The notes: generated by a model not told the origin, from the sequence alone. Shown: positions 46,809 to 59,992, counted from the first letter of the stretch. The stretch: 64,000 bases of DNA from Dendrolimus kikuchii (GCA_019925095.2 CM034405.1:9498401-9562400); one strand, 5' to 3'. Numbers and translations are program-made.

Positions 46809-48649
46809 TTGTAATTAGAAATTAACTAACAATATGTAAGGTTTAACATTTGTCATAAAAATATAAAATTCAACATGACAACAAAAACCCGAAGTGACCG
46901 AATCCAAAATCACCGAACCATGAAGCTGATTCATGTAATTCGCACTAATACCTTTTTGAAATAAACATCTAAATAAAACACTATACTTCATTTCAATGGA
47001 CTTCACTCAAAACAATCAGTGTACACAACTATCGAGATTGTTTTCCATCACTAGTATTGTAACTATTAGGTAATAATAATAACTGCATGACCTAAAATGT
47101 CGAATTTGTAAAAGTAAACTGACCTGTACAAATTAAAGAGTAATTTTAAAAATAATAATCATTGTCGTAAATAATAATAATGCAATAGCATGTAGCTTTC
47201 CTCATTAAAATATAATAAATCACAAACAATTGAAATATTTTACGAAACAAAAAATGCATAATTATAATTGTAATTGATGTTGCCATTTAATGTGGCATCG
47301 TACTTACTTAGCTTTTTTGGTTACTGGAAATAATCGTGTACATAATTTGATGTTTAATTTTTTGCATTTATTCATTTTTCAGTAAATAATAATAGAAAAA
47401 CACAAATGATTACATCAGTTTTATGTTAGTTAACAGCAAAAAAGTAACTTTTTAATTAAAATATATCCGAAGATTGTTTAAGTTTAAAAATAAATCCATT
47501 GTAATGGTGTATACTGTAATTACTGGAAGGTACCCCAAATGGGGTCTGACGGTGTTCTTATCTGTTTGCTATTGTTTAACACGCTTTTTTCATTCCCACG
47601 GTCGCGGTAGGAGCGTCGAACACGTTGATAACGATGTACCTGTTGCCTGCCTTCGAGACGCAACTGAGAAAACTACTCGAAATGCCTACGAGCATACCGA
47701 TCTACCACTGGCAATTAGAAGAACAAATCTTTTGAAGCGAAACTAATCGATGTTGACAGTAGACAGTTTAAACTTCTAGAACGTACAAATAGAAAATTGA
47801 TATCTACCCTGACTTATAACCTCTAGGGACACTACAGAGAGCTGCGCAGTAACTTATTTAAAACACATAAAATTGTCTATTACGAAGTCATAATATATGT
47901 TGCAAGCTAAGAATGGGCATAAAGTTTGGTGATGTTATACTTATTAGACGTTTACAGTATTAATGAAAATGAAATATAATATATTTTTGATGTAACCTGC
48001 AAAATTACTCTTTTAGAAGTAGTACTTTAGGATATTAATAGCTGTAGCTATGCTAATAAAGTGTAGGAATCTAATTTAAGGTAAGAACTCGTAAGCTTCT
48101 TACATATTTCTAATAACGAACCATTTGCGTACTACGTAAATGTAATTTAGTTAAGTATATTAGGTATATGTATGTTAAATTTTATATTCAACCAACGAAG
48201 TTTGATATACTTAATAACTCCTACTTAAGTCATATTGTTTGGCCTAGGCGTAATTACAAAGAACAGTAAATATGTGCCTAAATATGCAGCACATTGTATT
48301 GCTATTAAAATAAATGAATATTAAATTAAAACAGCTTTTGTATTCATCTCATGAGGGCAAAAACCTTGTTGAATTAATAAAATATTGAAATGAAACGGCA
48401 TCAAGATTGGGCACGGGAGTCAAGTGCAAAATTCACCGGCGACCCACGCTCTTTATAAGGACGGATAAAATGTAATAGGTATATGAGCTGAATCCATTAT
48501 CCAATGACGTACACCAATTACCCATTTAATGCAATTTGGGCCATTGTAAACTCGTCCAGCTCGACTTCTCGTACATTCTCGGAGTCACTCACTCAAAAGC
48601 ACCAATTAGAGAAATCACTAGCGAGCAAACACTCCCTGAACACAGGTCC

Positions 48650-48850
48650 GTCGCGAGCGTTCGTGTTTTGAACCGGTCATTTCAAATATGGTGTATCCAG
48701 AGTTTTCAGTTGCGGGCTAAGAGGGCGCGCGCGTGCGTCGCTGCGGCCGGCGCGCGACTACTCGCATCTGAATGGGCGCCCGGCGGAGGGGCGAAGCTCA
48801 CTACGCGGCGGCTCACTCCCAGCGAGCTTATGAAAATCACCAATTGCGAC
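48650..48850. promoter_or_regulatory. GC-rich island, candidate promoter
   Basis: Dense CpG with GGCGCGCGCGTGCGTCGCTG and CCGGCGCGCGAC. On the minus strand a donor-like TTTTGAGTGAGTGACT lies some 50 bp beyond (about 48585). A plus-strand frame of 155 codons spans it but has no recognisable domain and no supported start. Confidence 0.3.
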
Positions 48851-50719
48851 TGTCCCCTCATTATACGAGGCTATTTCACATTACAACGACACACTTGTAG
48901 TTTCAACACTGACAATCCTGAGCAACACCACCGAACGCTGGTAGACTCAACGGTATGCCTCACTGAGATGAGAAATGGCTCGCACTGGCGTCGAAGAGGA
49001 TGAGGTTTTTTTTAAGAGCTTCCGACTGATTCTTGGCTCCGGTGTGTCACTGTACATCCGGTCCCACCTGCTTGCACTCGAGAGGAAACTACGCGTTAGA
49101 AGGAGATATAATGCTCGATCTGAGCGCGGACCGGATGGCGGACTGTTATGAATGAATCCGCCATCCTTTTCTATCGAGTCGGCTTGCGTTGTGTGGTCTC
49201 TGTCAGTTGCAGGTTGTCCCCGTAGAGGAAGTGAAAGGGACGGGATGCGTAGTAAATATTGCGCTCCATGGATCCGACGGGAGTATAAGGGCCTCGGTTT
49301 TTTGTGACACCACAAAGAATTACCTTCATTCATAGACTAATATTAAACGAGTTACCGTATTGGATGAAGTAGAATATTGAAATTCTTACCTGGCACTTAA
49401 TGTAGAATGGGAGTTAATATAACATATCCGTGGAGACCTCGAATAACTACCTCTGCAGAGGCTGTGAAAATCATATGCTCTTCAGAGATAAATTTTATTT
49501 CAGAGCACATTTCATTAAAATAAGTTAATCAGTTACGTAATGGTGTGTCACACATGAACAAAGAAATAAACTTGTTGTCAATTATAGACTAGTGTAAATG
49601 TATACTACTATCTAATATAAAACTATTATAGTCTGCATTTATCATTTAAAATTTGGTCCGTGCGAGTCTTTGCGTGCGTGTCTTTCTAGCAACAGGGAAA
49701 ATATTTTTGATTCCTTTCACTGGAAAACCTAAGATTGGGTCAGTAATTGAGAAGTAATTTATTATACAACGAAAAACGTATACCTATTCTTTACAGGTGA
49801 AACAAAACCACTGAAGCTGGATAAGTCATCCATCTAATAAATAGATATCTTGGTTGTGTACCTCTCATGCGATGCCATCGAAGTCAGGGAAGTGGGGTAC
49901 TTGCTATTGTTCGCGGTATTGTTATCTGTATGGGCTTGGCGCGAGCCGAAATCGGCCCGTGTCAATGTTTGAACGGCGTCCGACACGTGGAACTTGCCCC
50001 TTCGTCTAGCGGGTAAAAGCGGTAACAAACGCTTCGACCTTATTTCAAATTATTACCTCTTTGAGTGGAGAGTCTACGAGCACTCGAGTCTAATTTTTGT
50101 GTTTTTACCATTAAAGAGACTTTATTAGTAATTTTACACATAATAAAATATTCTAACTAAAACCTTATCAATAACCTGGTAAATGAAGAATTTCTTCTAA
50201 ATAAGTAGATTTTATTTAATGAAGATAAAAAGCGCAATGCAATCAATCAATTTGAAAGGTAAGCGAGCCAAGCGTAATAATCTCTTAAAATGGAGTAAGT
50301 TTAGTAGTAAGTAAGTTAACATTTAAGTATATCTATTTACAAATTAGCATATTCTTTGTTTATATATGCTGCTCGGTAATGTTTGTATCACTAGCCTACT
50401 GGTTACTACTTGATACTCAAGTACTCATCAGTACTTAAGATCTGAGGGCCTAAAGCGGTCGCTTTCAGAAATACCTACGACGACCATGACCAGTATCAAA
50501 ATAATGTGGAACTCTATGCTGTCTTACAACTACCAGTATATGTAGACACGTGTCAATTTCACTAAGCAATTCTCCAAAAGGCACAACATAAAGCCGATGG
50601 TTTATCCCCACAATTAATTGGTAGGAACCAGGGGTCTGATCACTTGAGCTGTCGATTGACATTATGCTTAATTGAAGATAAAAATTGTAGAGTTTATAAA
50701 TGACTTGGTAAAAATAGGT

Positions 50720-51040
50720 CTTATCCGTGCAGGAACGGAGAAAGAATACAATTTCCTGCGGCCGGGCGGCCTGTCGTAAGAGGCGACTTAACAACCCACA
50801 GCCAGGTGGTAGGGCATTTGCCCGACTGGATGGCTACCACCCCTGGTCTAAAGTATGTCGCCATAACAACCTTGAGTTGTGCTCCGGCATTAGTGACCAG
50901 GTTCCAGTCTCCCTTAAGAGAGCAGCAGCGCATTTGTAGCAACTTTGGTGTTGCAAATGTCCATAGGCGATGGTAACCGCTTTCCATCAAGTGGGCCGTC
51001 TGCCTGTCTGCTGATATCCTGCAATAAAAAAAAATAAAAA
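50720..51040 (+). mobile_element. Family A repeat, copy 5, full length with target duplication
   Basis: AAAATAGGT precedes the element (50711-50719) and follows its A-rich tail (51041-51049). The unit runs from TATCCGTGCAGGAACGGAG to CTGATATCCTGCAATAAAAA, 321 bp. This is the best reference copy. No A/B boxes are evident, so it may be the 3' end of a LINE rather than a classical SINE. Confidence 0.88.
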
Positions 51041-52070
51041 AAAATAGGTACCCATTCATTTATAAAGGGTATACTCGCTACGCCTATCCAAAATAGATTG
51101 GCGAGTTCCACACACCACTAATTTCGAGTATGTTCTTACTATGTTTTGCGAGAAAAAAATCTTAATCGTTACATATTCATGAGTATTCGAATCTGCGTCT
51201 TGAGATGTAGTTCCTTTAGCCCCTAAGCGAGCTACTGTAACTTGACATTAGAATTATACAAAATTGTAATAAATATATATGATGGTTTAGTATTTATAAC
51301 ATTAGTACGTATACATAACAGACGTATACCGATAACGTAACTTGTTTTACAATTTACAAAGTTTCGTTTGTACAAATAAGTAACGCAACAATTGCCTTTC
51401 ACTTAAACAAACAAAGGATATGGACGGTATTGTCATCATCGATGCTTGAATGCCCCAACCGATACAAACACATTGTTTCATCGTTTTCCTAAAATTATGG
51501 CTAGAGCAAACAACTGCACTATTTGTATAAACCTTTGCCTTATAGAGACCACTCATGTGAGTATATTTGCACATATCTATACTTTATGAAGGAACTTTTA
51601 ACTGCTCTTAGATTTTTAGGGTTTCGTGGCCAAATACAATTTCATTGACGTCCTCCATTGTCCTCTGTGTGTATAATTATTGTACTGAAATTTGGAAGGT
51701 GTTATTTATGAACCACTGTACAATGGTGCAGTAACAGACATAAAAATTAAGAGTGGTAAACCATGTAAGCATAAATTTGTGAGACAGTTATTATTATTAC
51801 AATATTGCATAATGTTGATTTAAAATAGATATTGTGTTAATACGCTTCTTAAATCGTAGAAAATGTCCCCCTTTGTTTTTTAAATCATATGATAAAAAAA
51901 CTAAAATAAGGTTGTAGAAAAGGTCTAAATTAAATTAAGGTGTACAGCTTAAAAATACTTATAACAAAAAATACTTAGAACATGCTACGTACGTTGAGTA
52001 CTTTATGAGATATGAAATAGCTGTATCAATTATACCCTTTTAAGATGGCAAATAATTGGACAGTCTTTTT

Positions 52071-52388
52071 TTTTATTTATTTTTTATTGCAGGAGTTCAG
52101 CCGACAGACAGACGGCCCACTTGATGGATAGTGGTTACCATCGCCTATTGACATTTACAATACCAAAGGTGCTACAAATGCGCTGCTGCTCTCTTAAGGG
52201 AGACTGGAACCTGGTCATTAATGCCGGAACACAACTCAAGGTTGTTCTGGCGACATACTTTAGACCAGGGGTGGTAGCCATCCAGTCGGGCAAAAGTAGT
52301 AGTAAAATCTGTCGGTTGTTTAGTCGCCTCTTACGACAGGCCGCCCGGCCGCAGGAAATTGTATTCTTTCTCCGTTTCTGCACGGATA
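52071..52388 (-). mobile_element. Family A repeat, copy 6, with a replaced internal block
   Basis: Poly-T at the low end through CGTTTCTGCACGGAT at the high end. The segment CCCTACCACCTGG is replaced by AGTAGTAGTAAAATCTGTC, related to the extra block at 34278-34302. Confidence 0.85.
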
Positions 52389-53204
52389 AAATGTCTTACG
52401 GAATCGTTCACTTACGTGTTTGCGTGTGGTCCAACACGCACTTAGCCGCATTTCAGTTTATCGCTTTAATGTCAATCAACGTGTCTATTTTAAAACCAAA
52501 CAAGAATCGTAATTAAAGAAACAACGATCATTGTAATTACCATTTCTTTTGATCGCACTGCATCGAGTATCGAATGATTTAAGACAGCACCGTAAACAAA
52601 AGGCGAATCAGAATATAAAAGCGACTGCATATCGCCACAAATCAATGGTATCCCGTCGAACCTCTGAGCGCCAGGTGCTACGCGGGAAGTTTCTTTCCCC
52701 TCCCCTTTCAGTCCTTCACCCCCTTTGAGATCTACTCGCACCCGCACAGACACAACTAGAGGAAGGTGATACACACTTTGAAAAGCCGGCATCGTGATGT
52801 ACAAGATCAAGACAGTGTAGATGTGGTTGTTATTAATGGTTTGCATTTGCGTTTGCTCCGTATTATTGCGAGTGAAAAATGGCAGTGATAAATATAAAAC
52901 GAGTTGACGCTAATTTAAAAGTGTAATAATTTTGAGCATGAAGTGTATTAATTCTGATTTGGGATGTTAATACCCATCACTTTAATGCATGGCACATATC
53001 TTGCTGTAACTAAAATTGAATACGGTAAAAACTGATATAAATTAAGGATATCCATTAACAGGTTCATAAGCACATCGCGTGACGTCGAGTATTTGGACAA
53101 ATCTAAAATTAATTCACACATTTTCATAAATCAGCAGACAATCGCACAAATAGTAGGTATATTTTCGAACTAAACATCCTAGTCTAGATTTTGATATATA
53201 GGAA

Positions 53205-53290
53205 ATTTAGTCTGCAGGGAATCAAACTTGGACTTCTACGTCCCAATGTACCGTATAGCGTGTTATTTTATATCCAGCGTACTAAGCGGG
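53205..53290 (-). repeat. Possible SINE family B remnant
   Basis: CTGCAGGGAATCAAACTTGG and CTTCTACGTCCCAATGTACC resemble the promoter part of family B in inverse orientation. Confidence 0.3.
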
Positions 53291-53386
53291 CCATACATAG
53301 CCCAGTAGATTACAGGGAGCGTTAAACACTCGACGTCGCGTCACACATTTGCTGATGAAGTTTTAGTCGATATTTATTTGAATGCA

Positions 53387-53421
53387 TAGCAAGTATAATA
53401 CTATAAGTATTATACTTGCTA
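53387..53421. repeat. Perfect 16-bp hairpin
   Basis: TAGCAAGTATAATACT (53387-53402) and its exact reverse complement (53406-53421) with a three-base loop. Confidence 0.9.
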
Positions 53422-54654
53422 CAGATGCGTGTTCTGTGAGTTCATATTAATACAATATTTCATGTATGTAAAAGTAAGTTGGTTTGCATGTTTTCTTATT
53501 TCTTTCTATAAATGAATTTGGAAATGATGTATTTGTTTCCCATAGGGAGAATGAACTGGAATATATTTCGTTTCAGATAATGCCATAGTTTCCGTTGAAT
53601 ATAAATTCCAAATTTATGAGAATGAAATCTCCTGGTAAGCTGTATTACATCGATAAAAACTTAGTCCAAGTATTTAATACGTCATTATAGACTTAGTTGT
53701 GAAATGTTTGGTATGTGTAAATATAGTTTTACATTTATCAAGCAATTAGTTAGCTACGTATCGCAAAAGATAAACCCAGTCGACCAAGTGTTACTCATCG
53801 ATGGAATGCTTTTAAAAGCTTCTAACGCTAGTAACATAGTATTGTGCACGTTCACCGCTTACAATGGAAATTATCAACAGGTAGTGAAGGCCTACACAAT
53901 ACGTCCTTCCGGTACTTAAGTTCATTCTAAAACCTACTGTATTGCGTCAGTAATAAGGTTGACATTAATTACAGGATTCGTAGCCCAAAAAGTTACATTT
54001 CCAAACTGTTGACTAAGTAAATTTTAAACGAGTTTAAGAGCAGAATGCAAACATATAAGGCTTAGTTTTAAACAGCTGGTTATATGGTGAACGTTTTAAG
54101 TTGTGATGCAGGGTTACGCGGCATCCGGTGTAAGGTGACACCGTGGGGAAGTGAGCAACTATGGCGGGAATAACCCCCATTTACTGGTTCAAAAAATTAA
54201 ATTTATTTATTAGTATATTCATGGTAATCTATATAAATTTGAAATCGAATTTATTAGGATTTTTGTATGTTTGTTAGTTTTTTCTCCGCGGACTTAAAAA
54301 ATGTAGGGACTATTGAAGGAGAATCTACATTAATAAATTTGTACAATGGTTGAGTTTCTACAATTAATAAAAAAACAGGAGGAGTAATTTGGACCCGCAG
54401 AAATCCAAAAATATAACCTTCAGAATTTTCTTGTCTTGTTCATGTATTCCGAGAAATCGGTGAATTTAAATGAAACTTGACTTGGGGCCTCTATTATCAG
54501 CGATTAGGTCCGAATATAGGATACTTTTTATCCCAAGACACGGCTGCGTTCTCGAGGTATAGACAAGTAAAGCTAATTTAGTATTTATTATATAAACTTT
54601 ATAAATACATACCAAAATATAAATATATCATATCTGAAGATGTCAGTTCGAAGT

Positions 54655-54838
54655 TAAGGCGGTTTGTTTAACTTGAGACCTCCTTTGGACTGAAACAGAC
54701 TGATTACAATGAAATTTTGTATATGTACACAGTTTTCGATATCTGTAATCAACATAGACTATCAATTACTCCAAAAGTAGGTTAGTTTCTATGGGGTATG
54801 TTATCAAATTTTAAGCGAACGAAGCCGCGATATAGCTC
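54655..54838 (+). repeat. Helitron-like repeat body with degraded 3' end
   Basis: TTTAAGCGAACGAAGCCGCG followed by ATATAGCTC matches the 3' hairpin of Helitron-like repeats, with CTAG mutated. Confidence 0.4.
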
Positions 54839-55257
54839 TTTTCAAATATAAAACAAAAAATGAGAAATATAATAAAAAAAATATAATTTGAGAATAACCG
54901 CGTTTATGTCTTTTCAATGAATGCTTCATTGTATGTGTATAATTTGTTAAAAAAATTGTCACTTGTCGTCTCGTTTTATGATTGCTCGTATTATAACTTA
55001 TACAGTTTTATTTCATATGTAAGTAAATTTATTCATAATGCTACTTTAAAATGGTTCTTTATGTAATTATGAATTATAATAATTTCATCGTTGTAACTAA
55101 AGCATGTGTAATGGAGAATATTCAGAGATAGTGTTTAGAATCTTTTCTTCTTCATCTTCCTGCCGCCGAACCACTGAATATCGGTTAAATGAGCGTTCCC
55201 ACTTCTTATTGAATTAATGCTTCTTTATCGTAATTCCAGGTATTTGAATAAACTCCT

Positions 55258-55515
55258 AGTCTATAAATAATTAATAAATAATCGGCAGAAAAACACACAT
55301 ATTGTATATCTCCCAATTAAGCAAGTTACGCTTGTGTTATGGGTAATATACAACGAATTACTCTGGGGCCACTTTCCAGACACGCAGACCATAGTAAATA
55401 ACGGAAAAAATCGTTTCCGAAATTTACTGTACCAGGAATCGAACTTGGAGCCTCTACATTGCAGTGAAGTAAGCCGGCAAAGACTTAGTCCGCTCAATCA
55501 AAGAGGCCGTCGATC
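55258..55515 (-). mobile_element. SINE family B, near full length, inverted
   Basis: Reverse complement of the 3359 copy, from the AATAAT-rich tail at the low end to the GACGGCCTCTTTGATTGAGC head. B box GGTTCGA is changed to AAGTTCGATTCC. Confidence 0.75.
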
Positions 55516-55594
55516 ATCTATATTTTCTACAACACTATAGAAGGAAGTTTTTCAAAAAGTTGATAAAAAAGCTCTTGGTAGCATATGGGTAAAG

Positions 55595-55660
55595 CTTCTG
55601 GTGTTGCGAATATCCTTATGCGACAGTAACTAATTTTCATTTAGAGGGCTGTTTAGCCTA
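55595..55660 (+). repeat. Weak copy of the shared LINE/SINE tail
   Basis: TTCTGGTGTTGCGAATATCC, GCGACAGTAACT and GGGCTGTTTAGCCT in the usual order. Confidence 0.4.
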
Positions 55661-55751
55661 AGTAGAGTTCTCAAGGGTTCAAGGGCTGCATCAACACATA
55701 ATACTGTCTCAAACGTCAAAATTACATCATATACTTTAAAATCACATAACT

Positions 55752-55780
55752 ACTGAGCAACTTACAAGAAGTTGCTCAGT
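55752..55780. repeat. Perfect 12-bp hairpin
   Basis: ACTGAGCAACTT and AAGTTGCTCAGT separated by ACAAG. Confidence 0.85.
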
Positions 55781-56557
55781 TTACGAGCTTCATTCCTCTG
55801 ATGAGAATTTTTATGGAGAAAACCCAAAATAAGGATATTAGAACTAAGCTCACGGAAGAATCCCAGAATTAGCAGCTAAACTAACAATTGCCTAATTACG
55901 TCTGTCGCAGAACTTATGGCCGATAGAGCAGAGTCCTGAAGTAGACTCTGAAACTTAGTAAACGTGGTGTAGTACAGACCGATGACCTGAGCAAGGTAGG
56001 GACTGAATCTAGATATGTGGCATAAATATCAAACAATAGATTAGGATTGGTCGGTGATGGTAATTCAAAATAAATAAATATGTAAACTATTCACTACACG
56101 TTATTAAAAATTATAAGACCCAACCGTATCTATGACATAAATCGTCCTGTATTAATTAAATGTAATGGTTCACCGATCCGTTTTATTTTCCCAACAGCCA
56201 CCGATCGAGAACTGGTTCCTCGCCGTCCATTAATTTATATTGCCCAAATTAAATTAACATGAGCTCCGAACACTATCTCTCATGTTTTAGTACTATCTCC
56301 TTTGCGATAAGATCCCTACGTTAGGACAAATGACACACATTTGAATATTACTATTCTACAAAAAGTAGTCATAGTCAAAATCTTAAACTTTACAGTTAGT
56401 TTTTGTGCTAAACATATTAGCATAAGTATCAGTACTTAAAAAACAGAGGTGCTTAATTCAAATCTGAACCATGCAACCGGTATATCAAAATAAATGCAAT
56501 ACATTTAAATTAATGTTGTTATAATTTAAAAGATTTGTATGGAAATTATAAAAAAAA

Positions 56558-56885
56558 ATTGTGTGTGTGTGCAGTTCACACGCAGCAGAAGTGAAACAAA
56601 GTGTTACAAGGGGTTATTCTAAATTTCGTGACGTCAAATTTCATATATTATATCGTTATATAAAACTTAAGCGTAAAAACACGAAATTTGAAGTATTAAC
56701 GAAAAATTTCAAAATATTTCCAACTCTATCTGGATAGTGTTTAAATGATTAAATATAATGTATTCTATCTCATTCTCTCGCAGGCTTAGTCCTATAGATT
56801 TATGTGTTTATCTGATTTTAGTGACGCTTTTTCGTTTCAACGAGTATCAAATCACAACGATTCTAAAGAAGTTTCACTCCAAATT
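56558..56885. mobile_element. MITE-like repeat (copy 2) with AGTGAAAC/GTTTCACT ends
   Basis: Starts with TGTGTGTGTGCAGTTCACAC and GCAGCAGAAGTGAAAC. Ends GCAGGCTTAGTCCTATAGAT...CTAAAGAAGTTTCACTCC. Collinear ends with 9146-9540 and a different middle length. Confidence 0.55.
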
Positions 56886-57239
56886 TTATCAGTTATTGGG
56901 AACGTACTGCGTTAATTTTGAAACAGCCGTTATGCCTAATAGATTTAATTAAAAATGCTGAAAAGCGTTTTAATAACGTTTAAAGTCAGTATAAAAATTG
57001 ACGTAAATACATCATATTAAATATTAGTAAATGAAATTAACATGTCGATATTATTTGATGCTCTGAGAAATGAAGAGAATCCGGTACTCATTGAAAGCAG
57101 TACGCTCATTGTGTGTGCCAGGTTAGCCGGCGAGGTCTAGACTTAAAAAAAATAACGAACAGTAAATGTCGAACGGAACCATAAAAAGTTGAGTAAAAGG
57201 CGTCGAAAGAAGGCAGCGAATTTTGAACGAAACCAGTTT

Positions 57240-57440
57240 AATGAGGGTCGAATTTAAATACGAAAATAAAGCGGTTCCCACGGAATCGCTCGCGGGAACG
57301 GAAGCCTCTGTGATGTCGCGGCGACACGGCGCGACTGCTCATATCGCAACATCACCGCACTGCGACGACGCGTTTTCGCGGTGTGCCTTGCCTTGCCCGG
57401 CTCAACGGATTCGTGACCCTGCCCTGCTTGCCTTCTTTCC
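57240..57440. promoter_or_regulatory. GC-rich patch with a Su(H)-type site
   Basis: CpG-rich block. TTCCCACG at 57275-57282 is CGTGGGAA on the other strand, matching the Su(H) consensus YGTGRGAA. Candidate regulatory element or upstream exon. No splice structure was recognised. Confidence 0.25.
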
Positions 57441-57673
57441 ACTGTCGTTCATAACATAATCGTGTATCGATTTTGTAAACTTGAATGAATGAACATAGTG
57501 TTGAATCAACGTTATAAATACTTTCCTCATTTATTTTTAAGACCCGCTTTTTCCGGTTTTAGCTACTTTTTAATTTATTTATGAAGTTCATAACACAAAT
57601 ATCTGAATATGAGGAAATTTCTAATAATAATAACAATGACACCGACATGGTCGCATTCTTAGCACTTTATTAT

Positions 57674-57858
57674 CTAGAAGATTGATGGGTGGAATGTACA
57701 GGTAGACCAAATAAGTGATGCATGGAATGCGTGAAGGGTGACATGATTATTTGTGGTGTGACAGAGGATGTATGCCGTAATAGAGGAATATGGAAGGAAA
57801 AGACATATTGTGCAGAACCCAAATAATTGGGAGAAGGTGAAAGAAAAGAGACACTTGT
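57674..57858 (+). pseudogene. Decayed type 3 reverse transcriptase C-terminal fragment
   Basis: Translation includes GRPNK, CMECVKGDMIICGVTEDVC and RNRGIWKEKTYCAEPK, matching the type 3 C-terminus with a stop and frame damage. Confidence 0.65.
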
Positions 57859-59218
57859 AATCGAGTAAACTATAAAGACAGCTCTAGAAACCAACAATTT
57901 GAAATACAACAACGTTTACAAAACAAATAAACTTGCTTCTCTGGATTCCAACAATGCACAACCTCACAACGCTTACTTCTTTTTACGACTGTGATATTTA
58001 TTTCTGTTGATTACATAAAATTGTTAAGTTAAAAACTCATAAATTTATTATGTTAATTCGACTCTTGGAGACACTTTTTATAACAAAATTGATAATAAAG
58101 GGCGCGAGATCGTATTAATTTGAAAATGTGTCTTATATATGTATCTCGTAAACGGAATGAGATTTTATAATCTTCTGTTTTCGTTATATAATTACCAATT
58201 AGCATAGTCATATCGTTTACAATATTGAACACTTGAGCATATTATAAGGTAATATTTTTATTTTATATCGTAGCAGAATTTTTGTCGAATAATAAGAATA
58301 ATAATAATCTTAGCCCAGAAATGCGCCACTGTTGCCTCCAGGAAGGCCAATATTTTACACGAAAGGATGGTATATTATTATCTAACATACGTGTTTAAGG
58401 CGGATTGGTGTATTTCACACACCGGCAATGAGCAGGTTACGATATTTTATTTCACACATGCTAATGAAAAAAAATACATATTCTATTTTCTTATATTAGG
58501 AAACTTAACAGCTCTAGTCTTGTTTACTAATTATAGCGGTACAAGTGAGGATAAGTCTTTTAATAAGGCTCCATAACTCAGAGAAGAAAATATTAACTTT
58601 TAATTGAATAAACGAATGCATTACTTTACAAAATTAAGTTAATTGTGTGAAAAGTCGATAATTAAATTTAATCAACTTATCAAATACATTAAATAGCCTT
58701 GATAATCATGAATCCCATCAATAAACAATTCGTACTAATGATGGAACTAATACGAAACATGCTCGAAAAAGTTAAAAAAAATATCTCTGCCACATAAATA
58801 TGGGAAACGGCATAAGACAGGAGGATAATTCTAATTAGAGCATTATTCTTATAGTAAACTAGAATTTGTACAGTTTTTGATTGTCAACCCTCTAGAACTA
58901 TATACCTATGTATTTAGGAATAAAAGTTAGTTCGCTTTGGAGCTCTACAATGAACAAGAGCTGCACTTCATTCATAACGAAGATTGTTGGCGGCCACACC
59001 CAGCTTCGAGTTCAATGGGCATATCATTCACATTCTAAGTTTAATGAGCCAGTTACTTACTACATTGAAATTTATGCACCCATATATTGCATCACCTTTA
59101 TGATTTATTTACTTATACGAGTACGTATTGCAAACACGGTAGTAATCAAAAAAATTAATTGAATGTTGGAGGCAAACATTCACCATTACAAGTTTTTTTT
59201 CAAATATGCCTGTAAGTA

Positions 59219-59632
59219 CTAGAGTTTTTACCCCGCGGCGCGCCGCGCGTGAAACTCTGAGTGCGTACCTCTTGTTTAAAGAGCAAGCGTTAAGACAGGT
59301 TACATTATATTAATTTTTTTATGTTAGTGGTGTTTGTCCCCGAAAGATCTCCCCATCTCCCGGGATAAAAAGTATCTATGTCCATTTTCGGTATTTAGAC
59401 AGACAGATCGAGTTACCATCGCATTTTTCTATAGATTATGAATTATATCTATAAACTTGAGAAGTGATTGGTCTCCCATAAAAATTTCATCCCGTGTATC
59501 AACCCGCTCTAGTTTTATTTATCTATCCCCCGTCTGTAAACTACATAAACGACCAAAACTACAAAAAGTAGCAAAAATTAGAAAACTACCAAAACTGCCA
59601 AAATTACCAAATCAACAAAACCTATCCTATTT
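59219..59632 (-). mobile_element. Helitron-like element, copy 2, with a shorter diverged minisatellite
   Basis: Minus-strand 3' end GGGGTAAAAACTCTAG then T. Collinear with 8690-9128 (CTTGTTTAAAGAG, CCGAAAATGGACATAGATAC, CTCAAGTTTATAGATATA, GACGGGGGATAGATAA). At 59545-59620 it has a decayed 9-bp array (TTTTGGTAG-type units) in the same place as the 8385-8690 array, and GGATAGGTTTT beyond it. Confidence 0.6.
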
Positions 59633-59924
59633 TCTGGCTAGCTGACCATTTAACGATATCAAGAACCAGTGGGCGGCATGATGCTATGCGGCATGTCTAA
59701 TTTACAGATGGTTGAGGGTCGGTCATTCGGAAAATGCGCCAGTTATGTTCTGACTACGAACGAGGCGTTACCTAGTGCACATTCGAAACGAGTATCTTAT
59801 AACAACGAACTTTGCGCGATATATGTGATAACGATTTTTTGCCACACGGTTGAGTTTTATTGTAATCGACTATACTCGTAAGAACTGTGAATTACGTGTG
59901 TATACTTCTAATAAACTTTTTGAT

Positions 59925-59992
59925 AATTCCAACGGCATTTTCGAATTTACATCCTAGAAATCCCCTACAAATTCGTAACAATATTATTAATG
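59925..59992 (+). repeat. Unclassified repeat end (family G), copy 2
   Basis: TAATTCCAACGGCATTTTCG and AATTCGTAACAATATTATTA match 28470-28560. Confidence 0.35.

Noticed and set aside
48536..49333. 155-codon plus-strand and 128-codon minus-strand frames
   Set aside because: They span a GC-rich island where stops are rare. The first lacks an ATG start and neither shows a domain.
52490..52846. 118-codon minus-strand frame and a TATAAAAG motif at 52614-52621 on the plus strand
   Set aside because: No domain, and no exon structure downstream of the TATA motif. Probably chance.
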